Positions 27,113 through 36,584 of a stretch of DNA of 64,000 bases are shown one piece after another. Source of the DNA: Acetitomaculum ruminis DSM 5522 (GTDB lineage: Bacteria; Bacillota; Clostridia; Lachnospirales; Lachnospiraceae); NCBI RefSeq assembly GCF_900112085.1, contig NZ_FOJY01000003.1:1-64000 (forward strand), written 5' to 3'. The position numbers and the translations under genes were made by a program. The notes beneath the pieces were generated by a model that did no database searches, was not told the DNA's origin, and saw only the letters and a program-made list of their open reading frames with translations. Numbering within the stretch: the stretch's first letter is position 1; each line of letters starts with the position of its first letter.

Positions 27113-27121
27113 ATTCTTTTT

Positions 27122-27150
27122 ATTATATCAAACTTTCAATATTTGTACAA
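27122..27150 (-). promoter_or_regulatory. Promoter of the teichoic-type operon
   Basis: On the minus strand TTGTAC (27145-27150) and a perfect TATAAT (27122-27127) are separated by exactly 17 bp. Transcription would start near 27115, directly before the hairpin. Confidence 0.65.
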
Positions 27151-27161
27151 ACCAAATTATA

Positions 27162-27524
27162 TTAATCCTCAATAAGCTTTACTGCATCAAAGATTAAGCC
27201 GTCACAATGTGTCTTTTTATCCTCACCTTTTTCGGCACTGGCTTTCAATAAATCTTTACAATCAATAAAGCCACCATGACTATCCTTCATGGCTTTTCTA
27301 AATTCGTTTCCATCTTTTCCAAGCATCCCTGTAACCATTAATCCTCCTGTTATGGCACCACAGACGCTTCCACATTTCATACCGGCTCCAAAATTGCTTC
27401 CAAGCTTCATAGCCTGTTCTCTTGAAAGTCCGATTTCGTCAGCATAAGCTAAAATAACTGCCTGACAACAATTAGCAGGCCCATTGGTTCTTTCTTCTTT
27501 TGCTATATCTAAATGTTTACTCAT
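27162..27524 (-). CDS. C_GCAxxG_C_C family (redox-type) protein
   Basis: A 120-aa protein with the conserved cysteines of the C_GCAxxG_C_C family: CC near residue 20 (GPANCCQAVILAY), then FGAGMKCGSVCGAITGGLMV at about 45-65, and later CKDL and HCDGL. The family name describes a pattern of cysteines thought to bind metal or act in redox chemistry. It has no signal peptide and a GGAGG site upstream. No partner gene is obvious; the upstream neighbour is divergent. Confidence 0.75.
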   Translation of the reverse strand: MSKHLDIAKEERTNGPANCCQAVILAYADEIGLSREQAMKLGSNFGAGMKCGSVCGAITGGLMVTGMLGKDGNEFRKAMKDSHGGFIDCKDLLKASAEKGEDKKTHCDGLIFDAVKLIED

Positions 27525-27721
27525 TTACAAATCCTCCTTTAATTGTCATAAATATAATTTTTCGCTTTTTATTATGTTACAACTTTTCCTTTCCATGTAA
27601 ATCCTTGCGTAAATAGATATTATTTCCAACTTATTTTGCCCCGGAATAAGCAATTGCCTTTTTATAAAGCTTTATTTTATAATTGTTTTAAAAAGATTTA
27701 CTATAAATCCGGAGGATAAAC

Positions 27722-28255
27722 ATGGATTATATAACTACATATACAGGAAAACATTTTCGTCCTTTAAATCCTGAGGCCGAACATATTGATATAATTGACA
27801 TCGCCCACGCTCTTTCCCTTTGCTGTAGGGGAAACGGTCATGTAAAATCATTTTTTTCCGTGGCTTCCCACTGCATAAACTGTTCTTTAGAGGCCAAAGA
27901 AAGAGGATACGACAAAAAACTAATCCTTGCCTGTCTTTTACATGATGCCAGCGAAGCCTACATGTCAGATGTTCCAAGGCCTTTTAAACAATTCCTAAAA
28001 GACTATAATGCGATGGAAAATAAGCTTTTAAATGTTATTTATACTAAATATTTAGGAAGTACCCTAACCAAAGACGAAGCTATATTAATTAAACAAATCG
28101 ATGATGATTTGCTATATTACGATTTAAAATATCTTCTAAATGAAGAGGTGGGAACTGCTCCAAAAATAAATATACATCTCAATTATAACTTTGTTTCCTT
28201 TGAAGAGGTTGAGAAAAAATATTTGGATTTATATGAAAAATTCAGATTATTCTAA
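27722..28255 (+). CDS. HD-domain phosphohydrolase (YfbR-like)
   Basis: A 177-aa protein with an HD metal-binding core: an early IAHALSLCCRGNGH, then SVASHCINCS, CLLHDASEAYMSDVPRP and a later IDDDLL. This is the pattern of small HD hydrolases, including phage-type and YfbR nucleotidase-like proteins that act on deoxynucleoside monophosphates. The specific substrate cannot be read from the sequence. It starts after a CCGGAGG site and ends overlapping the convergent sua5/tsaC stop by three bases. Confidence 0.75.
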   Translation: MDYITTYTGKHFRPLNPEAEHIDIIDIAHALSLCCRGNGHVKSFFSVASHCINCSLEAKERGYDKKLILACLLHDASEAYMSDVPRPFKQFLKDYNAMENKLLNVIYTKYLGSTLTKDEAILIKQIDDDLLYYDLKYLLNEEVGTAPKINIHLNYNFVSFEEVEKKYLDLYEKFRLF

Positions 28256-29325
28256 TCAACCTTTTCAATGTTGTATCCTGCTGCCTTTATCAGACGATTC
28301 ATTATTGCCATTCCCAGTCCTTCATCAAAAAATGTTTCGCCAAAAATAATGTCGACTTCCAGTTCATCAAATTTTCTAAGGACATCAAAAAGTGAGGCCG
28401 CAATGCTTTCGTCATTTTTTCTTGAGCCAATGGATATAACATTGGCATTTTCATATTGAGAAAAACTTTCTTTTGTGGCAATTATTCCGACTTTTTTCCC
28501 CTGGAATTTTGCCTCTTTTGCCCTTTGATTTATAACTTCTATAACCCTTTTTTCTTCCCCTTCAAACATTACAAACTCAGCCTTCGGGGCATAATGGCGA
28601 TATTTCATCCCTGGTGCCTTTGGCTTATAATCACCTTTTAAAAGTTGGGACTTTTCTTTTGTTAAAACCACCTTATCAATTAAAACCTCTCCTATGGCTT
28701 CATTTATCATGGCTTTGGTAATATATCCGGGTCTTAAAATCATGGGAACATCGCCAGTAACATCTATAATGGTGGATTCTAAGCCGATAATATGTCCCTT
28801 GTCTCCGTCAATTATCATATCAACCCTTCCTGAAAGGTCCTCTATGCAATGACTGGCCTTAGTAGGACTTGGGCGACCTGAAAGATTGGCACTTGGCGCT
28901 GCTATTCCGGTTTTGCTTTCCTTGATAAGGGCATTTGCTATGGGATGACTTGGCATTCTTATGGCTACTGTTTCAAGTCCACCTGTAGTTTCATAAGGAA
29001 CCTCTTCTTTTTTATTAAATATAAGAGTCATCGGTCCCGGCCAGAAATTATCCATAAGTATTTTTGCATTGCAAGGAATATCTTTTACATAATTTTCCAG
29101 TTCGCTTATGCTTGAAATGTGTATAATAAGGGGATTATCACTTGGCCTTCCTTTTGCTTCATAGATTTTTTTAGAAGCCGAAGGAAGCATGCCGTCACCT
29201 CCAAGACCATAGACTGTTTCCGTTGGAAATACCACCAGTCCGCCATTTTTTATTATATCTGAAGCCTGCCTGATTATATCCATATCAATATTATCAGGGT
29301 CAACTTTTTTCACTATGGTTTTCAC
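28252..29325 (-). CDS. L-threonylcarbamoyladenylate synthase (Sua5/TsaC type)
   Basis: A 357-aa Sua5-type enzyme: an N-terminal YrdC domain (GGLVVFPTETVYGLGGDG, KGRPSDNPLIIHI, AIRMPSHPIA, APSANLSGRPSPT) and a C-terminal Sua5 domain (PGMKYRHYAPKAEFVMFEG, GLGMAIMNRLIKAA). It condenses threonine, bicarbonate and ATP into the threonylcarbamoyl-AMP used for the t6A modification of tRNA. The length is normal for Gram-positive Sua5. Its stop overlaps that of the convergent HD gene, and an AGGAGG site precedes the start. Confidence 0.9.
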   Translation of the reverse strand: MKTIVKKVDPDNIDMDIIRQASDIIKNGGLVVFPTETVYGLGGDGMLPSASKKIYEAKGRPSDNPLIIHISSISELENYVKDIPCNAKILMDNFWPGPMTLIFNKKEEVPYETTGGLETVAIRMPSHPIANALIKESKTGIAAPSANLSGRPSPTKASHCIEDLSGRVDMIIDGDKGHIIGLESTIIDVTGDVPMILRPGYITKAMINEAIGEVLIDKVVLTKEKSQLLKGDYKPKAPGMKYRHYAPKAEFVMFEGEEKRVIEVINQRAKEAKFQGKKVGIIATKESFSQYENANVISIGSRKNDESIAASLFDVLRKFDELEVDIIFGETFFDEGLGMAIMNRLIKAAGYNIEKVD

Positions 29326-29368
29326 AAAAAATCCTCCTTTGGGATAATCATTTATCCATCACATATGA

Positions 29369-29402
29369 AATCCCCCAATACTCCTTTAAAAGATGGGGGA
29401 TT
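29369..29402 (-). terminator. Hairpin after the GH13 gene (terminator or IS605-end-like remnant)
   Basis: A 9-bp stem AATCCCCCA/TGGGGGATT (29369-29377 with 29394-29402) lies about 57 bp beyond the amylase stop. There is only a short T-run (TTTCA) on the minus strand. The CCCCC/GGGGG plus ATT design resembles the second hairpin of the repeats at 5.7 and 60.1 kb and the ends of IS200/IS605 elements, so a decayed element is an alternative to a terminator. Confidence 0.4.
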
Positions 29403-29458
29403 AAACTGACTATCTAATAACTTAAAACCTTTTTACCCTGACTGCAAGTTATTTTTTA

Positions 29459-31507
29459 TCATAAATCTTCAATTTTGAGAATTTTGGATACTTTTCCACA
29501 TAAATCAATTCTGGCCATTCCATTTTCCACATCATATACAACCAAAGAATCATCAAAACCTTCTTCTGTTGTAAAAAATAACTGTTTTGCCCTTGCCTTT
29601 TTTACTCCCATTTTCCAAAGTGGAAGTTCAATGGTTTTTGCCTCCTCTGAAACATTAAATAAAACCACTATTTTTTCTTCATTATCAAATCTGCCATAAG
29701 ATAAGACATTTTCCCTGATATTTAAGAAAATTGTAGAACCCTGGGCAATTACATTTTTATGTTCTTTTCTGATTTTAAATAATCTTTTGTGAAATGCCAA
29801 TAAAAGTTTATCCTCTTTACCCCAGGGATAGGTTCGCCTGTCATCCGGGTCGGTAAATCCGCAAACTCCCGCCTCATCTCCATAGTAAATGGTAGGGCAT
29901 CCTATCCAGGTAGCCTGTAAAACCACAGCTTCCATAAAAATAGCTTTGTCAAGATTTTCTTCAGCTTTTTTCGGCCCTAAATTTTCTACCCTGCCCACGA
30001 TTTTATTGGTTCTGGTTAAAAATCTGGAATGATCGTGATTTGACAATTCATTCATGGCAGTCATTAAAGACATAATGCTAAAACTTTTCATACCGGCTTT
30101 CATGGCATCCACAAAAAATCCTGCATTTCCTAATAGTTCCATGGCATCTCTGTCGCTATGCTTTTCCATTCCGGTAAAAAACCAGGAAACAGGTTCCATA
30201 AATGCATCATAATTCATTACAGAATCCCATTCTTTCCCGTTAAGCCATTTTTTTGCATCTCCATAATGCTCTGCTAAAATAAGGGCTTCATTATTTACAC
30301 TTTTTACTTCTTTTCTAAAACTGTTCCAAAAGTGATGATTAAACTCTTCACTATGCCCTAAATCAGCTGCCACATCAAGACGCCAGCCATCAATATTATA
30401 AGGCTTTTTAAGCCATTTTTTCCCAACTTCCATTATACTTTTAAATAATTTTTTTGACTTTTCATAGTTTAATTTAGGAAGTGTTTTATGTCCCCACCAG
30501 CCTTCATAGTCTTCATTGCAAGGCCAGTTTTCACTACTAAAATCAAAATAATCCACATAAGGACTGTCCTTTGAAAAATAAGCCCCCTCTTCAAAGCCCT
30601 TTTTCTTATAATAAATACCTTCTTTGTCAAGCCAGCAGTTAAAAGAGCCACAATGGTTAAAAACCCCGTCAAGTATTACTCTTATTCCCTTTTCATGAGC
30701 TGTTTTAACAAGCTTTTCAAACAAAGCATCAGAGTCTTTAAGGTTCTTTTCATCTGTAACAATATCCGAATAGGATTTATTTTTTGAATTATTATTTACC
30801 ACTGCAATGTGGGGATCTATATGATTATAGTCTGCCGTATCATATTTGTGATTTGAAGGAGATACAAATATAGGATTAAAGTAAATGGCTTCTACTCCCA
30901 ATTCCTTTAAATAATCTAGTTTTTCAATGACTCCTTGCAAATCTCCTCCAAAAAATTCCCAGGGGGTTTTAGGGGATTTTCCCCAATCATCATATTTAAT
31001 TACTTTATGGTTTAAATATTCATATTCTCCGGTATGAACATTATTATTAGCACAGCCATCATAAAATCTGTCCACAAATATTTGATACATTAAAGCTCCC
31101 CTTGCCCACTTTGGAACATAAAAATCGGGAATCACTGTAAAATCATAGTCCGGATTTCTTTCTTTGACTGCACCTTCTTTATTATAAAAGCAGGCTTCAA
31201 AAGAATTTTCAATAAGAAAATAATAGTCAAGACTTTCTTTTCCAACTTCCATAAAACATTGATAGTAATCAAAATAATCGTCATTTTTAAACAGCTTCAT
31301 AGGATGTTTTTTATTTTCACAACACAAAAAAACCTCTGTAACATTATTTTTTAATGTTCTAAAAATAAACTCCACCTGGTCAAAAGCTTTAACTTCCAAG
31401 GGTTTTCTAAAGTTTATAGTCTCATCAGAAAAAAGAGCAGGCTTAAATATTTCATCTTTCGTTGAAATATTTTCAAATTTTGTTTTCATTGCGTTAATTT
31501 TTTCCAT
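29459..31507 (-). CDS. GH13 alpha-amylase family enzyme (neopullulanase/cyclomaltodextrinase-like)
   Basis: A 682-aa cytoplasmic GH13 enzyme with no signal peptide. An N-terminal beta-sandwich domain (residues ~1-130) is followed by the catalytic barrel: AIYFNPIFVSPSNHKYD, VILDGVFNHCG, GWRLDVAADLGH (nucleophile Asp), LAEHYGDAKKWL (acid Glu) and LSNHDHSRFL (third Asp), then a C-terminal beta domain. The N-terminal domain and the order of motifs match neopullulanase/cyclomaltodextrinase enzymes, which cleave short malto-oligosaccharides, pullulan or cyclodextrins inside the cell. No glycan transporter lies beside it. GAGGAGGG precedes the start. Confidence 0.85.
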   Translation of the reverse strand: MEKINAMKTKFENISTKDEIFKPALFSDETINFRKPLEVKAFDQVEFIFRTLKNNVTEVFLCCENKKHPMKLFKNDDYFDYYQCFMEVGKESLDYYFLIENSFEACFYNKEGAVKERNPDYDFTVIPDFYVPKWARGALMYQIFVDRFYDGCANNNVHTGEYEYLNHKVIKYDDWGKSPKTPWEFFGGDLQGVIEKLDYLKELGVEAIYFNPIFVSPSNHKYDTADYNHIDPHIAVVNNNSKNKSYSDIVTDEKNLKDSDALFEKLVKTAHEKGIRVILDGVFNHCGSFNCWLDKEGIYYKKKGFEEGAYFSKDSPYVDYFDFSSENWPCNEDYEGWWGHKTLPKLNYEKSKKLFKSIMEVGKKWLKKPYNIDGWRLDVAADLGHSEEFNHHFWNSFRKEVKSVNNEALILAEHYGDAKKWLNGKEWDSVMNYDAFMEPVSWFFTGMEKHSDRDAMELLGNAGFFVDAMKAGMKSFSIMSLMTAMNELSNHDHSRFLTRTNKIVGRVENLGPKKAEENLDKAIFMEAVVLQATWIGCPTIYYGDEAGVCGFTDPDDRRTYPWGKEDKLLLAFHKRLFKIRKEHKNVIAQGSTIFLNIRENVLSYGRFDNEEKIVVLFNVSEEAKTIELPLWKMGVKKARAKQLFFTTEEGFDDSLVVYDVENGMARIDLCGKVSKILKIEDL

Positions 31508-31591
31508 TTTTGCCCTCCTCTTTTAGATACTATAATCCCGATTTTTCTATATGTCTATTCGGCAAATTTTCTATATTTATTTATAAAATCC

Positions 31592-31758
31592 AATAGGGAA
31601 TGTCCTTTATGTGAAATATTTTTAAACAGGGTTTGAAAAATATCCCGTAAATGCATAAAGGACAACACTAAGTGTTGTCCTTTAAGGAGAAGGTATTTCT
31701 AATTTTATGGGGGGTAGTAAAAACTATTAAATTGGGGGGAGTTTTTACATTCCCTATT
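31592..31758. repeat. Nested inverted-repeat element upstream of the GH13 gene
   Basis: Outer arms AATAGGGAATG (31592-31602) and CATTCCCTATT (31748-31758) are a perfect 11-bp inverted repeat. A second perfect pair TGTCCTTTATG/CATAAAGGACA lies at 31601-31611 and 31654-31664. A third palindrome GGACAACACT-A-AGTGTTGTCC occupies 31660-31680. Poly-G tracts (31709-31714, 31733-31739) lie between. The shape suggests a miniature mobile element or a folded RNA leader. On the minus strand a TATAAT sits at the outer arm, so it could also be the leader of the GH13 transcript. There is no coding potential. Confidence 0.5.
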
Positions 31759-31941
31759 ATAGCATCCCTTATAAAATAAGTCTGCACAAAATTAATCTTT
31801 TTTAGCAGCATTTTTTAGCATTTTATCACAAATTTGCACGAAAGCCCCCCTTAGTGATTTCTTCCTTTCGTACAAAAAACACGAAAGCCTTTATAAAAAT
31901 ATGCTCCATACTCTTCCAGTCAGGACATATTTTCAATATTA
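31759..31941. other. Non-coding gap between the nested repeat and ftsH
   Basis: About 180 bp with no gene I can support. It holds a C-run and loosely repeated CACGAAAG-type segments (near 31838-31845 and 31880-31887). It is downstream of ftsH and upstream of the GH13 gene. No clear terminator for ftsH was recognised. Confidence 0.4.
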
Positions 31942-33858
31942 TTATAAGGAAAATCTCACTTCACTATATTCTAACATCTTGGTCTGTTTCTTCAAATCCA
32001 TTTCTATATCTATTACAACTGAATTCTCAGAGGGATCATCTTCAAATAAATCCTCAAACTCTTTTCTGCCTATCTTTTCTTTTTCAATAAGAAGATTGGC
32101 ACTTTTATATAAAACATCCTTATATTCGTTGATTATGCTTGTGGCTTTATCATAACAGTAATCGATGATTTTCTTTACTTCTGCATCAATAAGGGCTGTA
32201 GTTTCTTCACCATAAACTTTGGAATTCATCATATCCCCCTTATCGAAGGCTAAATCAATGGCTCCTACCGCTTTAGACATTCCATACTTTGTAACCATGT
32301 CCCTGGCAATGGCAGTGGCCTGCTTAATATCCTGGGATGCACCTGTGGTAATATCATCAAATATTAATTCTTCTGCTATTCTTCCCCCGAAGCTTACCAT
32401 TATTTCTTCCATCATTTTCCCACGGCTGTTAAACATCTCATCATTTTGTGGCAAAGGCATTGTATAACCGGCTGCCCCCATTCCTGTCGGAATTATTGAT
32501 ACTGTATAAACAGGACCTACATTTGGTAAAACATGGAACAAAATCGCATGACCCGACTCGTGAAAAGCTGTAATTTTCTTTTCTTTTTCGCTGATTACCC
32601 GGCTTTTTCTCTCTTCCCCGATTCCAACCTTTATAAAAGATTTGTTTATATCCTCCTGGGTAATAAAACCTCTGTTTTCCTTAGCAGCTCTGATGGCAGC
32701 TTCATTCATTAAGTTGGCAAGCTCCGCCCCGGTAAATCCGGCAGTGGTCTTTGCCACATCCCTAAGCTTTACATCCTCTGCAAGTGGTTTATCCTTGGCA
32801 TGAACCTTTAATATTTCTTCCCTGCCTCTGATATCAGGTCTTCCTACACCAATTTTCCTGTCAAAACGCCCCGGCCTTAATATGGCAGAATCCAGGGTAT
32901 CAATCCTGTTGGTAGCTGCTAAAACTATGATTCCTTCATTTACTCCGAAACCATCCATTTCAACAAGCATCTGATTTAAAGTCTGTTCTCTTTCATCATG
33001 ACCTCCGCCCATGCCGACACCACGCTTTTTTGCCACGGCATCAATTTCATCTATAAATATAATACATGGTGCCTGCTTCTTTGCAGTTTGAAATAAATCT
33101 CTTACTCTTGAAGCACCGACTCCCACAAACATTTCTACAAAATCAGAACCTGAAATACTGAAAAAAGGAACTCCTGCTTCACCGGCAATAGCCTTTGCAA
33201 GAAGGGTTTTTCCTGTTCCCGGAGGGCCTGCAAGAAGTACTCCTTTCGGTATTTTTGCACCAACCTTTGTAAATTTTCCCGGTTCTTTCAAAAAATCCAC
33301 AATTTCCTGCAAATCTTCTTTTTCTTCCGCCAGTCCAGCCACTGCATTAAAGGTAATATTATTTTCACTTTCCTTCATTTGCTTTGCATTGCTTTTTCCA
33401 AAGGAAGAATACTTGTTTCCGGCACCATGGTTTGCAGCGCCTGATTTTATCCTGCCAAATATTGCCAGCAAAAACACCAGGGTAACAACTAGCACCATAG
33501 CTCCCATATAAACTGTTACACGGCTTTGTGCCACCGGATCTACCACTAGTTCTACTTTTTTATGGGAGATAACCATTTCTTCAATAGTGCTTACATCCGT
33601 AACATTGAATCTTCCCTGCTTTTCCCCTTCTAAAATAACTTTTATACTTCCTGTAGGGGGTTGACTGCCCTGAATAATCTCAACATAAGTTATTTTTTCC
33701 TCATCAAGATCTTTTAAAAACTCCTGATAGGTATAGCTTTCAAGCTCCACTATTTCATTTTCTTTATGATTCGAATACATGGTGAAGTACCATAATACAG
33801 ATATTCCTGCAATTATAATAAATGCAATAGCTATTGCAAGCCACTTTTCTTTTTTCAT
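31942..33858 (-). CDS. ftsH: ATP-dependent zinc metalloprotease FtsH
   Basis: A 638-aa membrane AAA+ protease. There are two N-terminal membrane segments (about residues 7-27 and 117-138) around a small extracytoplasmic domain. The AAA module has GPPGTGKT (Walker A), IIFIDEIDA (Walker B) and [18 protein letters not shown] (second region of homology). The zinc protease domain has HESGHAI. It degrades misassembled membrane proteins and some regulators. It lies 23 bp after tilS on the same strand, the common Firmicutes arrangement, but hpt, usually between them, is missing. Confidence 0.95.
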   Translation of the reverse strand: MKKEKWLAIAIAFIIIAGISVLWYFTMYSNHKENEIVELESYTYQEFLKDLDEEKITYVEIIQGSQPPTGSIKVILEGEKQGRFNVTDVSTIEEMVISHKKVELVVDPVAQSRVTVYMGAMVLVVTLVFLLAIFGRIKSGAANHGAGNKYSSFGKSNAKQMKESENNITFNAVAGLAEEKEDLQEIVDFLKEPGKFTKVGAKIPKGVLLAGPPGTGKTLLAKAIAGEAGVPFFSISGSDFVEMFVGVGASRVRDLFQTAKKQAPCIIFIDEIDAVAKKRGVGMGGGHDEREQTLNQMLVEMDGFGVNEGIIVLAATNRIDTLDSAILRPGRFDRKIGVGRPDIRGREEILKVHAKDKPLAEDVKLRDVAKTTAGFTGAELANLMNEAAIRAAKENRGFITQEDINKSFIKVGIGEERKSRVISEKEKKITAFHESGHAILFHVLPNVGPVYTVSIIPTGMGAAGYTMPLPQNDEMFNSRGKMMEEIMVSFGGRIAEELIFDDITTGASQDIKQATAIARDMVTKYGMSKAVGAIDLAFDKGDMMNSKVYGEETTALIDAEVKKIIDYCYDKATSIINEYKDVLYKSANLLIEKEKIGRKEFEDLFEDDPSENSVVIDIEMDLKKQTKMLEYSEVRFSL

Positions 33859-33881
33859 ACCTATCTCCTCCTTATCCCCAA

Positions 33882-35273
33882 TCAGATATCTTTTTTTCTA
33901 TAGCTTATACGAAGAATGTTTTTTGTATCCTCCCCCACCTTCATATTTGCCGTGCTTCTCATACCTATTATCCAGATAATTTCATTCCCCCTTGCTAAAA
34001 GTAATATTTCATCCCTTTGAGTTCTTGGAACCTTCTCATTAATAAAATAATCTTTCAGCTTCTTTTTATGACCCTTGTCATCAATGTAAATAAAATCTCC
34101 GGATTTTCTGTTTCTTAATACCAGCTTTCCCTGAATTTTATCTGCATCAAAATCTTTAATGTATTTTTCTTTGGAAATAACATAATCGGAAGTTTTTTTA
34201 ATAATCTCCCATTTAAAGGCACCGTTCAAAAGCATTTTCGGTTGATTTTCTTTTATTTCCAACTCTATTTCAACATTTTTTATTAAATTTTTTAATTCCT
34301 TTATTTTCTTTTCAATAATTAAATAATCGTACTCTTTTCTGGCAGAAATACCATATGGAAGTTCTACACTTTTTCCCGTTTTTTTAAGGCACAAATCCAT
34401 TACTATTTCAACATGTTTTCTTGAAATATCCTTCCTGCTTTTTGCCACTTCTCCGATTAAATACAAAATCATCTCACTAAAAATAAATTCATCCAGTCCC
34501 GGAGTTTTTTTCAAATCAATAATTGCAGCATTTTTTTCAAATTTCACACAATCTGCTACAATTTCCATCATGTTTTTTTCTATAAAGGCTTCCTGTTTCC
34601 TTACAGTTTCAGATAAGTCAAACACATGCCGGCAAAGCTTTTCGTTTACTTTATTTAACTCAGGTATTACATTAAGCCTGATTTTATTTCTGCTATAATC
34701 TTCTGATAGATTTGTAGAATCCGTTCTATAATCAATATTTTTTTCTTTAAGATATTTTTCTATATCACTTCTTTCAAGACAAAGAAGGGGTCTTATTATA
34801 TTATCTCTTTTTGGTACAATGCCATGAATACCCTTTAATCCGCTTCCCCTGGTCATATTAAGAAAAACTGTTTCACAATTATCATTCATATTGTGGGCTA
34901 CGGCTATTTTTTCTGCCTTGTATTCTTTTAATGCTTCATAAAAGGCTTCGTATCTTAATTTTCTTCCCATTTCCTCTGTAGTTAAGCCTTCTTTTTTTGC
35001 CAACTTTATTACATCATAGGAATATTGTTTGAAACTTACCCCTAATTTTTCACAATTTTCTTTAACAAATAAAGCATCCTCAAGGCTTTCTTGTCCCCTT
35101 ATTCCATGTTCGATATGAACCACATGTAAATCCATGTCTATATATTTTTTTAATTCATTTAAAATAACCAAAAGGCACATGGAATCTGCACCTCCGGAAA
35201 CTCCTAAAATAATTGAATCACCATTATTTATCATTTTATTTTCAATAATATATTTATAAACTTTATCTAACAT
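33882..35273 (-). CDS. tilS: tRNA(Ile)-lysidine synthase
   Basis: A 463-aa N-type ATP pyrophosphatase with the PP-loop SGGADSM near residue 26, the HIEHGIRG motif and HNMNDNCETVFLNMTRGSGLKGI. A C-terminal TilS domain includes VPRTQRDEILLLARGNEIIWIIG. It converts cytidine 34 of the AUA-reading tRNA(Ile) to lysidine, an essential function. It is preceded by divIC and followed by ftsH in the standard Firmicutes order. Confidence 0.92.
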   Translation of the reverse strand: MLDKVYKYIIENKMINNGDSIILGVSGGADSMCLLVILNELKKYIDMDLHVVHIEHGIRGQESLEDALFVKENCEKLGVSFKQYSYDVIKLAKKEGLTTEEMGRKLRYEAFYEALKEYKAEKIAVAHNMNDNCETVFLNMTRGSGLKGIHGIVPKRDNIIRPLLCLERSDIEKYLKEKNIDYRTDSTNLSEDYSRNKIRLNVIPELNKVNEKLCRHVFDLSETVRKQEAFIEKNMMEIVADCVKFEKNAAIIDLKKTPGLDEFIFSEMILYLIGEVAKSRKDISRKHVEIVMDLCLKKTGKSVELPYGISARKEYDYLIIEKKIKELKNLIKNVEIELEIKENQPKMLLNGAFKWEIIKKTSDYVISKEKYIKDFDADKIQGKLVLRNRKSGDFIYIDDKGHKKKLKDYFINEKVPRTQRDEILLLARGNEIIWIIGMRSTANMKVGEDTKNILRISYRKKDI

Positions 35274-35362
35274 CTTTAAATCCTTTTTCTTTTTTTCTTA
35301 TATTGTAGATTTATTTTCCACAAAAATCAAAAAGAGTAATCATCATGAACTTTTCACAACAA

Positions 35363-35686
35363 TTACTCTGATTTTTTATATATTATCTCATCTTTATATA
35401 CAAGTCCAAATCTGTTTTTTGCTATTTCCTCAAAAAATTCTTTGGTCTTTACATAGGCTTCAAAATCTTCTATTTCCTTGGTACGGGCCTGTTCTTCCTG
35501 GAGTTTTTTCTGCTGGCTTTTAAGGCTCTTGGCATAAGCCTCATTTTCACTGTAGGTTTTAAACCCTATAATCAAGGTGGCAATAACAAGCATAAGACTT
35601 AATAGGGAAATAAGCCTCATGGCAGGTTTTTTGACTCTGATTTTTGTATTTTTTCGATGTTTTTTTGTAAGCCCCTTTTTTCTCAT
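35363..35686 (-). CDS. divIC: Septum formation initiator family protein (DivIC/FtsB)
   Basis: A 107-aa bitopic protein: a basic N-terminal tail, one membrane segment at about residues 26-44 (LISLLSLMLVIATLIIGF), and a coiled coil (KSLKSQQKKLQEEQARTKEIEDFEAYVKT) that ends in AKNRFGLVYKDEIIY. This is the DivIC/FtsB architecture, which forms the FtsL-DivIB-DivIC complex of the divisome. The position between rqcP and tilS supports DivIC over other septum initiators. Confidence 0.85.
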   Translation of the reverse strand: MRKKGLTKKHRKNTKIRVKKPAMRLISLLSLMLVIATLIIGFKTYSENEAYAKSLKSQQKKLQEEQARTKEIEDFEAYVKTKEFFEEIAKNRFGLVYKDEIIYKKSE

Positions 35687-35719
35687 ATTGTAAACCTCAC
35701 AATATCAATAATCACTTCA

Positions 35720-35959
35720 CTACAAATATTTAAACATATCCTTGGCTTCTTCTTTTCTAATTACTTCATTTATACTTATAACTTCAACCTTAACCGGCTT
35801 TGTTCCAAAGGTGATTTCAATTATGTCCCCCGGCTTAATATCCAAAGAAGCCTTTGCAACCTTTCCATTCACACTTACTCTTCCGGCATCACAGGCTTCA
35901 TTGGCCACTGTACGCCTCTTTATCAGTCTTGAAACCTTTAAATATTTATCAAGTCTCAT
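35720..35959 (-). CDS. rqcP: S4-domain RNA-binding protein RqcP (YabO/Hsp15-like)
   Basis: A 79-aa protein made almost entirely of an S4 RNA-binding domain (MRLDKYLKVSRLIKRRTVANE, then AGRVSVNGKVAK and DIIEITFG). RqcP works with RqcH in ribosome-associated quality control, adding C-terminal alanine tails to stalled nascent chains. The length and position between HU and divIC match YabO/RqcP of Bacillus. yabP and yabQ, which normally follow it in spore formers, are missing: divIC is the next gene, 33 bp downstream. Confidence 0.88.
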   Translation of the reverse strand: MRLDKYLKVSRLIKRRTVANEACDAGRVSVNGKVAKASLDIKPGDIIEITFGTKPVKVEVISINEVIRKEEAKDMFKYL

Positions 35960-36069
35960 TTCTTTCCTCCCGGCACAAATAAATATTAAAACAATTTTTT
36001 GAATTTTTTGTTAAATTCCGGTAAAGCCTTCATAATATCTATCGTACCATTATCCTAGACATTTAGCAA

Positions 36070-36105
36070 AAAAAAGCTACAGAGTGAATTTAATAACCCT
36101 GTAGC
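36070..36105 (-). terminator. Terminator after the HU gene
   Basis: Stem GCTACAG (36076-36082) with CTGTAGC (36099-36105), followed on the minus strand by a run of eight T residues. It implies that rqcP has its own promoter or relies on readthrough. Confidence 0.8.
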
Positions 36106-36121
36106 ATAAAATTTATGAAAA

Positions 36122-36397
36122 TTAGTTATTAACTTTATCTTTTAACTGTTTTCCAGCTTTGAATTTAGGTGCTTTTGATGCTGGTATTGTTATTTCTTTT
36201 TTTGTCTGTGGATTTCTTCCTTTTCTTTCAGCTCTTTCAGAAACTTCAAATGTTCCAAATCCTACTAATTGAATCTTTTCACCTTTCTGTAACTCTTCAG
36301 CAACAACGTCTGTGAATGCTTCTAATGCTTTCTGAGCATCTGCCTTCTTTAATTCTGCTTTCTGGGCAATTGCGGCAACTAATTCTGCTTTGTTCAT
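36122..36397 (-). CDS. hup: DNA-binding protein HU
   Basis: A 91-aa histone-like protein: the helical N-terminus MNKAELVAAIAQKAELKKADAQ, the core VGFGTFEVSERAERKGRNPQT (DNA-embracing arm) and the C-terminal PKFKAGKQLKDKV. HU binds and bends DNA and shapes the nucleoid. A strong GAGGAGG site lies upstream. It is the first gene of the rqcP-divIC-tilS-ftsH neighbourhood. Confidence 0.95.
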   Translation of the reverse strand: MNKAELVAAIAQKAELKKADAQKALEAFTDVVAEELQKGEKIQLVGFGTFEVSERAERKGRNPQTKKEITIPASKAPKFKAGKQLKDKVNN

Positions 36398-36584
36398 TTT
36401 CTTCCTCCTCTGATTTTGAAATATTCAATTAAAATCAAAAATATACCATTTTCGATAAAAGGCAAATGTCGTTTCCTCTTTTACCTATATTGTTATTTAT
36501 AAACTTTTCAATAGTGTTTGTCAAGATTTTGTATGCATTTTAGCCAATTTTAGACATAATTTGTCCAAGTTTTCTTAATTTAGA

